Positions 16,001 through 27,300 of a stretch of DNA of 64,000 nt are shown piece after piece; positions within the stretch are counted from its first letter, which is position 1, and each line of letters begins with the position of its first letter. The notes beneath the pieces are model-generated. The model did not search any database. It saw nothing but the letters and a program-made list of their open reading frames with translations, and was not told the DNA's origin. The stretch is from Acanthornis magna (taxonomy: Eukaryota > Chordata > Aves > Passeriformes > Acanthizidae): contig JAWUZG010000056.1 in NCBI GenBank assembly GCA_036785705.1, positions 17,094,001 through 17,158,000 of the forward strand, given 5' to 3'. Position numbers and translations under genes: made by a program.

Positions 16001-18705
16001 TTCTGACAGAAAGGACTTTCTTTGGCTGAAGAGCGAATGTTCCTTAATGTGTTTTTCTTGAACAGGTATTTGGAAGAAACTTTGTCTTATTTGTTATCCT
16101 TGGAAGCTTGGAGGAAATGCAGAGCAAACCTGTGGTGTTCTTCATATTTTATTTCTGGAGTATCACCGAGCTCTTCAGGTTGGTGGGATTTTCCTCGTAC
16201 CAGGTGTGCATAGAACAAAGTGGTTGTTCCCAAGAGCTCTGTAAAGAAGGTTTTTGATCTTTGTAGTTTTTAGGAAGAGTGGCACCAGAGCATTGGCCAC
16301 AGAGGGTAAAAGACCCTTGAGTCATGGACTGTCACAGCCTTCCTGATCTGCCAATGGCTGAGGCAGGGCTGGAGTCTGACAGTGATACTGCCCTGTTGCT
16401 TCATTTCTTGAGGGGTTTGCTGCTTTGAATTTCCATTGTTAAATGAGCCCTTTGTTTTTGAAAAGAAGTTATTTTGATAGGTTTATTAGGCAGCCAGGCA
16501 CTTGCCTTCATCCCTGTGTTCAGAATGAGCTCTGTAAACTGCCCAATAATGGAACAATGCCTTGAATATTCTTGTGTCATTGGGAACTGTGTTGACCACA
16601 CAGTGTCTATACACAAGATACTAATCTAGTAGTAGCTTCCATTTTAAAGTGTCTGTTTCTCCTCCCACTGCACTGGCTGTAGGTATCCCTATTACATGCT
16701 TTCCTGCATTGGAATTGAATGGAAACCACTCACCTGGCTGCGTTACACTGTCTGGATCCCTCTCTACCCCTTAGGGGGCTTGGCAGAAGGTATGTCCTTA
16801 AAACACAGTTCAATAAATAATGAATTCGAGGCTGGGCAAACAACGCAATCTCTTTTTTTGGCTGCTGGACTTAATAAAATAGAACGACAGATAAGTAGAT
16901 TTGCTTTGAGGTGAACTAAAATGAGCATTTTAATCTTTCATACTGAATCAAATATTATTTTCAGTTTGATGTGAAAAGAAGTCTTCCTTTTGGAGGAAAG
17001 ACTCCCTTTCTGGAGGGGGAAGTAAAGGCAACAAAAGGTTGCAGAACAAGCTGCACGGGATGCCAGTGCTCACTTCCTTCTGCCGACCCAAAGTTTTGTT
17101 TGCTGGGCCTGCCTTGCTGAGCCTGGCCTGGGTTCCCACCAGCTCCTAGGTCTTGATGTTGGAAATCACTGCAGAGCACAGGCAGGGGCGATTGCTGTGT
17201 TGCAATCCCATCTATCAGTTGCAGACCTGTGAGTCAGGAGGAGCTCTGGGCATTGCCCAACGCTGAGCTGGGGGAGGACTGGCCCTGCTTCATTGCTGGG
17301 GGTATTTCTGGATGGCAAATCCTGCTGGCACAGGCCCTGGGGCTGCAGCTGTGCATGAGAACAGTGTGTCGCCAGGCAGGTTCACTGCTGCATGCCCTCT
17401 GCCAGGTGCTTCCCACCCTACTGCATGTTCAAAATTGCTGTCATTAATCAGTGCTGGCAAATAAGAAGGGACTATGCTGAAATAGTTGGTGTGGGCTGGG
17501 TAATTGTATATTTTATCTGTGCTTGATAATGAGGGTGACCTTCTGCTTCCAGCCGTCTGTATTGTTCAATCCATTCCAATCTTCAGTGAAACAGGGAAAT
17601 TTAGTCTGGGATTGCCAAATCCACTGAACGTCACAATCCAGTTTCCATTCGTGCTTCAAATATATCTTATAGCCTTGTTTTTAGGTAAGTATTTAATTGT
17701 ATTTCTCAGTATTGAAATAAAAAGGCCAGTTTCCCCTGAATAACTTGATTTTGCAAAGAAAATGAAATTCCTGTATCTTGGGGACCATGGCAACACAAAA
17801 TTGCTTGAGGTTAAGCATTATCCTTGTGGATTGTTCATGTAAATTTGTCAGTGATGGAGGGGAATACACCTCCAAGGAGATCTGATTAGCCCTCCAAAAA
17901 GGTGATCTTGGTAACAAATTAGCAGCATTAAAAGAGTAATTTTTACATGTATTTATAACCATAGTATACTTAGTTTCACCTTTCATGGGGTATTTGAGCT
18001 GTGGAATGATGTAGCGACAATCTAAACATAATTTCAAATTAAAGCAATTTAGTTAAATATTGCAGTATAATCACAAATGCAACATGAAGTCATGTTTCTC
18101 CAGGAAAAATGTAGAAGTCTCTTTAAATGATGTATTTAGAGAAAAGCTGCTTGGTACATATTTGGTTTCTGGTGTTAGAGTTGTAAGCACAATTTAACTT
18201 TTTGTACCCCCACCCAGGGAGTATCCACAACTCACTACAATCTAACCTAGACTTTTAAACTGAGCTTTCACTAGATTTTCTCCTCACAGACATTGCTTAA
18301 AGAGACCCTTTAATCGAGTTTCACCCTGACACACCTGGTTCATCCTCCATAGCTTTGCACAGCTGGTGTCACAACCTTTGAGAGGTGACAAACCAAGCTT
18401 CTGAGTACCCCTTTGCTCAACAGCCTGTGCAGCAAGCCCTCCCTCACCCAGCAAAAAAACACTTACACTAGCTTTCACTGCTATACACACCCCTAAATAA
18501 TTTATTCCTTTGTGGGGTGGTTGGGTTGGTTGGTTTCTGTTATTGTTTTTTCCCAATCTGGTACAGCCATTTAGCAATAAAAAGATGTAATGATGTCCTA
18601 CCTATACATACACTTCATTCTTTTCCAGGGATATTTGTAAACTTCCGTCACCTCTACAAGCAAAGGAAACAGCACCTTGGACCAAAGAAGAGAAAGATGA
18701 AGTGA
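9560..18705 (+). CDS. HACD3: HACD3, very-long-chain (3R)-3-hydroxyacyl-CoA dehydratase 3 (complete)
   Basis: HACD3 (PTPLAD1/B-ind1) is an ER membrane enzyme that dehydrates 3-hydroxyacyl-CoA, the third step of very-long-chain fatty acid elongation. The eleven coding exons are 9560-9646, 10054-10096, 11233-11306, 13245-13406, 14300-14351, 14714-14824, 15440-15567, 16066-16178, 16683-16789, 17553-17684 and 18629-18705. They join in frame to 361 aa (human 362). Residues 1 to about 110 form a p23/CS-like domain (HVHWAQRHRELFLRVELSD, LFLAPDFDRWLDESDAEME). A short charged linker precedes the multi-pass PTPLA domain from about residue 145. The catalytic Tyr285 and Glu292 sit in YPLGGLAE, seven residues apart as in family members. 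The C-terminus KRKMK fits a KxKxx ER-retrieval signal. The ATG has a strong context (A at -3, G at +4). Intron 6 uses a GC donor (separate entry). Identity is certain by family sequence and neighbours. Confidence 0.97.
9655..9890. repeat. Degenerate GC-rich repeat in HACD3 intron 1
   Basis: A CACCTGCGGG/CACCTGCAGG-type core recurs about every 30-45 bp (near 9693, 9738, 9775, 9829 and 9860), with related CGCCTGC cores near 9799 and 9887. Between the cores are G-rich arms. It looks like an old, irregular minisatellite within the CpG island. The plus strand has many G runs. Confidence 0.6.
14825..14826 (+). other. HACD3: GC splice donor of HACD3 intron 6 (GC-AG intron)
   Basis: Exon 6 ends AAAG and the intron opens GCAAGTAA, an otherwise ideal U1 match with C at position +2. 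The acceptor is AG at 15438-15439. The nearest GT (14829) would add four bases and shift the frame to a TGA five codons past the junction lysine, so the reading frame requires the GC donor. Confidence 0.85.
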
Positions 18706-20610
18706 AGGAGGACTGCAATGCTTTCTTATCTCACTGGAGGACAAGATAAGCCTCTAATTCTTACGGTTTTACCCACTGTAATGTAAAGAATTTTGTAAAA
18801 TGAAATGACCAGGCTAGATTTCATGATTTCATAGTGAATTCAGGTAACATTCCCTTATACTGGATTTTGTTCCCTTTCCACCATCTATGCATGGCATTTA
18901 CCATTGAACATTTAAACTTGTATCCTGTCAACCAGCATATTAGAAAGAAATCCTATTATCTGCATATGATATGCTTATAATCAGTGGAGCAGCACTAACT
19001 AGAAATAGTGTTTATCTTTTAATTGGAGATTTGATCTTTCAATATTGCATGCAGATAGGGCTTCTGATGTTGGGATATGCTCTTAGCTGGCCTGTGCTGT
19101 TCCTGGGATGCATCTTGATGGCAGGAGGAGCACAGACTGAGACCACTGAGCAGTGTTTGGGTGTTTATCAACCACTGGGATAAACTTGCTCAGCACATAC
19201 ACCCCTCTTCTTCTGCAGCATTATTGATGCTGCAGAATTAAAACTGGAAATAGCTAATGCTGATTTAAATGCTACCAACTTAGTCTGTTTCTAGTTGAGT
19301 CTTAACAGAATAGGAGCTCTGTGTGGACCATAGCAATGTGTATTCCTGTATCAACACATCCTATCCAGTCATTAGGGAAAAGAAGCTGCCCCTGAGGGCA
19401 GAAATGCTTTCCTGGCTGGTAGAGCAAGCACTGAAACGTTACAAAACAAGGGAACATAGGTACCAGCTTTCCCCTGGCATGTGAACCCCAACAGAACTCC
19501 ATCTCACCTGTGCAAAGGGAGAACAGGGAACTCTCATGGGAGAAGGGGCTCCTCTGATCAATCCTGGCAGGGCTGTGGCTCCTGTGTTTATAGCCTTCAA
19601 CAAGGCAGCAAAATTACTTTTCTACCTCCATTTAGGTAGAAAATTGCAGCAGAGAAGTTGGTGTGTACGGTTTGACTGGCCCCTGCTGGGATGGAATAGT
19701 GGGTCAAATAAACTGTATTATTTACATAGCACATATCAAGTCTTAGTAAGGGAGATCCCACACGGAGTTTGAAGGATTCTTTTCTCTTTGCTTGCTTTAA
19801 ACAACATCATCAAGAAAGAGAAGCTCCCCCACATTCCAGGTCATCTGCTTTCTCACCTGGTAACCTTTGGCTCAGTTGACTTCATTTCAGCATGTCCTCC
19901 TTCACACCGAGCCTCCTGTAGCTAATCCCAGATTCCTCTGGCCTCCTTAATCCAGTTTAGAAATGTGGTTATGAACAGGTTGATTCCCAACTGCCACTGC
20001 CCCAGGGCACTGCAGAGCAATGCCAGCAATCCAGAACAGACACTGAAGCTGAGATTAGCTTAGTGCCATGTTACTATTTATCTTTTTCTACTGTAAAACA
20101 GTATGAACCCTCCAGAAAATTATTTTATATATATTAAAAGTAACAAACAGCAGAAGGTTTGTGATATGGACCCAGTGCTTGTTACTGTAAAGGAAAGGAA
20201 GTAGTGTTATAGGGAGATGTTAACAAAGCAGCAGAACAAGCTCCACGCTGCATTTCACAAATTGTGTTCTGTCAACAAGAGGCGTGATACAACTTCTCTT
20301 TAGGAGAAGCACAGCCTACTTTACTCAGGAGAGTTGAGCACTATTTACACAATATTTCACTTAGCACACACTGTACCTATGTTTGAAGTATGTGAAAGGG
20401 TTGAATTAGCTGAGTAACAGAACAGCAAGGATCACTTTCATACTTTAATTTCTCCGCTGGGCATTTAAACTTCTGTTATGAAATCTGTATGTATTCATCA
20501 GTGAAATTGTGGTACCTAGTGCAAGCTGTCATGGATCTTACACTACTGAATTTTAGTCCTTCAGAAAGAATGTGTTTCTATTAATAAAGATTTACAACCA
20601 AATTTTGCTT
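18706..20610 (+). other. HACD3: HACD3 3' UTR (probable extent)
   Basis: After the TGA the sequence is AT-rich with no further exon. A possible early poly(A) signal AATAAA lies at 19707-19712. The better end is the AATAAA at 20583-20588, which is followed by T/G-rich sequence. The transcript end is inferred. Confidence 0.6.
20583..20588 (+). terminator. HACD3: HACD3 distal poly(A) signal AATAAA
   Basis: This canonical hexamer is followed within 30 nt by T- and TG-rich sequence (TTTAGTTCAGTTGTTTG), the usual downstream element. It is the last good plus-strand signal before the opposing INTS14 transcript end. Confidence 0.65.
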
Positions 20611-20789
20611 TAGTTCAGTTGTTTGATCTTTCGAATTCTACAACTTTCTGAGAAGTTGTATAATTTGGTATTTAAATTGTGATAAACAGCTGGGAGATGA
20701 GCCTTTACCAGGTCAGTGTTTTAGGCCACACAGCTTGGTTGCTATGAAAATGGAACAAATCCAACTTAAATTTTCATGAAGAATTACTC

Positions 20790-20795
20790 TTTATT
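20790..20795 (-). terminator. INTS14: INTS14 poly(A) signal AATAAA (minus strand)
   Basis: TTTATT on the plus strand reads AATAAA on the minus strand. It lies about 550 nt downstream of the INTS14 stop codon at 21349-21351. The implied cleavage near 20770 is about 160 bp from the implied HACD3 cleavage, so the two transcripts end almost tail to tail. Confidence 0.6.
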
Positions 20796-21348
20796 TATAT
20801 TACGCAAATAAAAAACCATGTGTCCCAAGATTAAGTTATTTTCACAATGCAATGCAAGTGATAATGCTCAGTACAGGCTGCCTGTCAAGTTGGACATAAA
20901 TTCAGGGCCAACACCCCAAAATCAGATCTGTATCTGATTCTGCAGGGTGCTTCTCACACATTTTCTTTGGACTCATCAAGTTGATGTTTGAAGTGTAGTA
21001 GCTGCCTTTTAGGATTCTTTTACCAGAGAGGTCAGTTACGTAGTCACTGCATTTTGGGGAGGCCAAAGACCAAGAGCTGCCCGACAATGGCATTTTTTTC
21101 TCTCCTCACATGTACCAAATAACTTCCACCCATCATCCAACACCATCATTGGCTTTGGGACACTTTCTGCAGAATCCAGGTCTGACTAAAGCCACCACAA
21201 ACGAGCTACGTTTGTTTAGAGAGCACTGATGCAAAACTTCCCCCTTTGGGTAGGAAGTTCTTCAAACAGTGATTGAACAGGCCCTAAAAGGTAAACATAA
21301 TTTGAACCACTTGAGCCTTAATCTAGAGCAGCTCCCAAAATGGAGACT

Positions 21349-24300
21349 TCACATTCTCTCAGTGCCGCTACTGGAAAAGTCTGTCTGCAGGGGAGCAATG
21401 TTATGATCATAGGCAGCATATTCTGAGGCTCCAGTACTTGCCACTTTGAGCTGCTGGGCCGCGTGCGTGAGCTGGAAGGCGGCGTCGGGGTGTGCTGTGT
21501 CGGGGAGCAGGGTGCACTCCCGCTCCAGCATGTCTGCCACGCCCTTCAGCAGCTCCAGAAAGCCAAAGGCCAGAGCTGCCTTCCGTAAACGGTTCAGCTC
21601 CTGCAAAGACAGAAAGAAACGCCCTTGTAAAGCCTTGACATCAAACATGGGTTTTATGTCTTTTTGTAAAGGTGATGTTATTCACAGTGCAGCTGCTGGA
21701 AGCTGCCCAGTTGCTCATGGATAGAAAATGCTTCAGGGCTGAAGATGATGACAGTGGCACAACTAAACAGTGGTTTTCCCTTGATCCTTTCCTATAAATC
21801 TCCACTTCTCCCTTTTGTGCATTCAGCTATTGTACCTGCCTGCTTTGTCTGTGTCCCAGCAGGGCTCCATCTTAGGCTTCACTGACTGACTGTTGCCTTT
21901 AACCACAGTGTCCAGTAAATGTAGATACATTGATTTTTCTTCCCTATAAACTGAACAGTGCTTATGTGCACTTAGGCGAGGTACTCATTCTTGAAGTCTC
22001 TGGAGGCTGCACTACCAAACTGCTTCAGCACTAAGCTTGCAAGAGGAATAATTACCTCCAGCTACAGTCTGGTTATGGATTATAAAGGCGTGGCCAAATG
22101 TGCCTGGAGTTTTGTGTTTCTCTGCTTCATTTGTAGATAAAACAGAGGAGACATTTTCAGACTCAGAATGACATCTGTGTTCCTGTTCCTCTCTGATGCC
22201 TCAGTTTATTTCTGCCTGGACAACAGCATAAAAGTTCACCATGGAAGCAGGAGGGGTCATGAGAGGCACTTGTAAACATGACACATCCATGCCAGAAAAT
22301 GTAGAGGCAGACCATGGAAATCAGACCCCCTTGTCTCACCTAAACGGTCTGTAAGCTTTTGCAGAGCACTACAAGCTTGCACAGAACACACAGTGTGGCT
22401 CCTCTGTCAAATGCACCACCATTACTGTGGATCAAACTGAGCCAGCCTGGAATGTTACTCACTTTATAGAAGGTTTGTGTCTTTTCAGGGAGTTTCCTTG
22501 CATTTCTCAAGATCTTCTGTACATCTGTCTGCAGAAAAGAGGGAAAAAAAAAATCTTGGCAGCTTCTGGGGGATACTGCAGAACAACCCCCAACTCTTTA
22601 TGGATAAATCATCCTGACCATTGACAAGACTGCAGCTCACAAAGGCTGAAACATAACCGGTAATTATACTAAATCCAATAAACCAAGCCAGATGCTCCAC
22701 TGGAGACACAGCTCTCATTAAACAAGCTATGCTTTCTGATTGCATTTTAATCATGACATTGTAAAGAGGCAGTGCTTGTAAAAATGAAAGAAAAGCAATA
22801 AAGCAATTACATTAAATGGGTAATACATGCACAGACTGCAATTCCTGCTAAGATGGCTCCTGCTGCTCCAGGTAAAGCAGCAAAACCTGGATCATTACCT
22901 GGAGGCCACTGGGTTTAATCCAGACAGTGACATTCTGAGCATAGCTGCGCTTGTTCTTGGGCTGCAAAGGGAAAGGGCTCTTATTGTCATCCTCCCCATA
23001 AGGATTTTCTTTTGCATCTGGGAGAGAAAAGAAAATACAGACTTAGCAACTAAGAATTGGCAAGATCACTCACACAACACCAAACGTTAAAGAGTTACTC
23101 AGAGGAGTATGACCAGTACCTGAAATGGGGCCAAGCTGTGCCATCTTGCCCAGCCATGGGAGGGGCTCAGGACCAGGTTCAAAGAGTGACATCATGAGGT
23201 TTGATTTCTTCTTGCTATCAGCTTGTGAATAAAGCATTCCATACCACTCTGGCCTGCAGAAAAGAGCAAATCCACGGAGGCTGAAAATCTTCCACCCCTC
23301 TGCCTAGAAAGTGCCTCCCTCTCACTGTGTGGAGGCTCAATGTTTGCAATTTGTACTGACAGAAACAAATCTGCAATTAAAAATCCACAGCTTTGTCTAG
23401 CAGTGCAGAGTGCTGCACAGAATACAGATATAAATAAGCATAATTTATAAATAAAGCCTAAATGAGCAAAGCAAGAGTTTTTCAGGCAGACATCCAACTC
23501 CATACCCCAACTGGACGAGAGCCACCATGCCTTCCACTTTCAGGCTGCCATGTAATAAAACACAGAAGTTGGGGATTTTCCCAGCAATCTGATTAGCTGA
23601 ATTCTCATCTTCAGTGTCATCTGTGATCCCAGGTCCCACCTCATCCCCCTCTGGGGAAGAATAAAAGCAAACAAATAGAAAACATGAGAATAAATTCAAA
23701 CACATAAGTTCTGTTTCCATGACACCACCCTTTACTGTTTGCCTGCAAGAGTTAATTAATATTTTTGTAGAACAAACAGCTGCAGAATGAACTGCCTGGG
23801 CGAAGTGGCACAATAATGATACATAAATGTTCCACTGCATTGTACTCAAGGGAATTAAATATTCATCTTGCACCATGTATTTCATGGCTCATTATTATTC
23901 TGAACTGGAAGTTTAGCATGTTCTATTAATTATGATGCTATAAGGACCCTGGTCCCACTATGAACTTCCCAAAGAACACAGTAGGCAAAATGAGAGAGCT
24001 TGTGGTCAAGGTTTTAATTTTAATACAACTACACAAATATGACATCTGGTATTTTGATAAAGCAGAAAAATTGTGCTTCCAGTCTAAACCACATTGCTAG
24101 GGAAGCTTAAAATTTTTGCTGAAAGAACCCAAGCTTGCTTACCTCTGTTAAGTGCAATGGGCAGTACCAAGTGTCTGGACAAGACAGGAGGGCTGGAAAT
24201 ATCAGCTATATCTACAAACCCAACAATTTCTAGATCTGTGGGGAGACAACAGATTTAAGTCAGATTTGGAAATAGCTGAAATGTATTCAGAGCAAATTTA

Positions 24301-27300
24301 ACACCACCCTTTTTTACACCACCAGGTTTTCTGAAGCAATGACTAAAGGTAGCACAAGGGAACCCAAACTCAGCTGGAGTGTAATGGTGTTAATAAGTTA
24401 GAAATACATAAAACACACAGCTTTTCAAGATGAGAACATGACTTTCAGCCCACACAGAGTGCTGCCCATGAGCTGTACTGCTGCCCAATTACAGAATTGT
24501 GCACCTTGATATTTACACTGTACACAATCCATTTCTGTCTTATAAATTCCAAAGGAGAGAAACCAAATACCTGCTGCTCATGCGAGCTGTGTCCACTAAT
24601 AGGAGGGCTGAGAAAGGTTTTCCTTTGCACAGTAGTTTTTAAAAATAATTTCTCTCCCATGAAGCTTATGAGGGTGCTCCTGGAAAGCAGCCTGTGGCTG
24701 TCTTCCAGTCTCTACATCTAGAAATTGGCACCCTGAGTTCTGAAAGTGCCTCTACCCTACTCCAGCCCTTTAACCAGGTACACATGGATGAAGTAGGATG
24801 ATATTTTTGTCCCCTGGTGTCACACATACACCAAAAAATTACACAGTCAGCAATTGATCCTTGCAGAGAAAAAGTGGATGAAACAATGTTGAAGGTTGAG
24901 GGGGGTGGAATTTTTCCCCATCCTGTTGCTAGATGACCAACGACCAGGTATTTAAGGACCATTTACTCTTACAAAAGAGACAAAAGGTGTTGGGCAGGGC
25001 AGGGCAGGGCAGGGCGAGGAGCAGAGAGATCTGGTCATCAGTGACTTGAGGACTCGCTGACAGGATTTGGAAGAGAGAGCAGTGAAAAAAACTGCTGTCT
25101 CCTTTTGGCCATGACTGCGGAAAAAGCCTGGCTCTGCACTGCTTTCTCTACCAGGTGGGTGAGCTTTTGTTTGGGAAAGGGGCATGGGATTCCAACCCCC
25201 TCCTCCATCCCTGGAGGGTGCATTTCCCAGCTGTGCTTCAGCCGCAGTGGAAGGGGGCCCGGGTGCCATCGCCCCACACCCTGCCGGCCAAAACGGCGGA
25301 GTTCCTGCCACCCTTTGCTGACTAGCCCAGATGAGCACTTCCTGCTGCTCCAACTCCCTGCTCTGAGCTCCCTGCCCAGCCTGTCCTGCTCACGCCATCC
25401 CTGCCCAGCCTGTCCTGCTCACGCCATCCCTGCCCAGCCTGTCCTGCTGTGCCATCCCTGCCCAGCCCGTCCTGCTGTGCCATCCCTGCCCAGCCTGTCC
25501 TGCTCACACCATCCCTGCCCAGCCTGTCCTGCTCACACCATCCCTGCCCAGCCTGTCCTGCTGTGCCATCCCTGCCCAGCCTGTCCTGCCCATGCCATCC
25601 CTGCCCAGCCTGTCCTGCTCACACCATCCCTGCCCAGCCCTGTCCTGCTCACGCCATCCCTGCCCAGCCTGTCCTGCTCACACCATCCCTGCCCAGCCCT
25701 GTCCTGCTCACGCCATCCCTGCCCAGCCTGTCCTGCTCACGCCATCCCTGCCCAGCCTGTCCTGCTGTGCCATCCCTGCCCAGCCTGTCCTGCTCACGCC
25801 ATCCCTGCCCAGCCTGTCCTGCTGTGCCATCCCTGCCCAGCCTGTCCTGCTCATGCCATCCCTGCCCAGCCTGTCCTGCTCATGCCATCCCTGCCCAGCC
25901 CTGTCCTGCTCACGCCATCCCTGCCCAGCCTGTCCTGCTGTGCCATCCCTGCCCAGCCTGTCCTGCTCATGCCATCCCTGCCCAGCCTGTCCTGCTGTGC
26001 CATCCCTGCCCAGCCTGTCCTGCTGTGCCATCCCTGCCCAGCCCCTCCCCCATTCCCCACGTGACACAGACCTGCCCTCGCCCCACAGCGCCCTCTGCAG
26101 CTCCATGGGAGTCACTGCACCTGCCCTGCCTGGCCGGAGCCAACAGCGCCCCTGCTGGCTGTGCCCGGGACTGCAGCAAAGGGACAGTGCCTGGCAGCCC
26201 AGGGACATCTGCCACCGGGTTTTTTTTTGTTTTGTTTTGTTGTTACTATTGTTGTTATTGATTGTTTGCCTCGTTATAGATACTAGTAAAAAGCTGTTAT
26301 TCCTTTTCCCATATCTTTGCCTGAAAACCCTTGATTCCAAAGTCATAATAATTCGGAGGAAAGTGGGGGGTCACATTCTCTGTTCTAAGGGAGGTTCCCA
26401 CCTTCCTTAGCAGACACCTGTCTTTCAAACTAAGACAAACAATAACTACAGAGGATGGAGAGGTGATAGTGAAAGGGCAGAAATCAAATGGATTTTAGTA
26501 AAAAGGCAATCAAAGATTTGTTACCTGTATTAATTGCTTTAGGAATGGGGTCTATTTCCTCATCTATAATGAAAGGCTCTGGTCTGGGAAACACTTGCAC
26601 ATCAGATGTTAAGTGGCCACACTTGAGAACAGCATGGAATGGTGTATAAGCCAGGTCTATTAGCTTTCTAGAACACAGTTATTAAGGAAAACATAGTACA
26701 TACCAAATGAAAATAGTTTGTCTAAAGCACACTAACTTAGCTCCCAAACATTTTTAAAAACTTTTTTAGCTGTATCTGATCTTGCAGGGTACAAGTACAG
26801 TTAATTCAAAAGTTCTAGTGTTGCTAAATTATGAAACAAAGCAGCATTATCCTAGTGATGGCAAATGAACAATAATTATGGAAATTACTGTCTTCTATCT
26901 GCCAAGCATAAACAGATGCTATGGTTTGGTTGTAATGACTAAAATAAATATTGACCATAAGCAGTGAAGGCCAAGATAAAATTACAGTTAACAAGATCAT
27001 AAACTAAAAATAAAAAAGTTGCATTAGAACATATCACCAGATTTCTTATTGTATTTGTTTTCCTTTTCAGATACCAACTGGAAACCTTCCCAAAGGCCTG
27101 TTATCTGCAAGTGTACTCACCCAAACATGGACTGCACATTCTTCAGGCACAAGGGGCCATCAATGGTGAAAATCTGTCCTTCCCCATTGTTTAAATCAAT
27201 GAGCCTTTCCAGGCAGTCTAAGGAATCCGTGCTTTGAAGCTGCAAAAAAAATAAAGGGAAATATTTTTGTTGAGTGTTCTTTTTATTCTCTTTTGTACTA

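Noticed and set aside
25105..26346. ORFs of 212-319 codons on both strands over the INTS14 intronic array
   Set aside because: The repeat unit lacks stops in several frames, so openness is not evidence of coding. It lies inside a well-defined intron.
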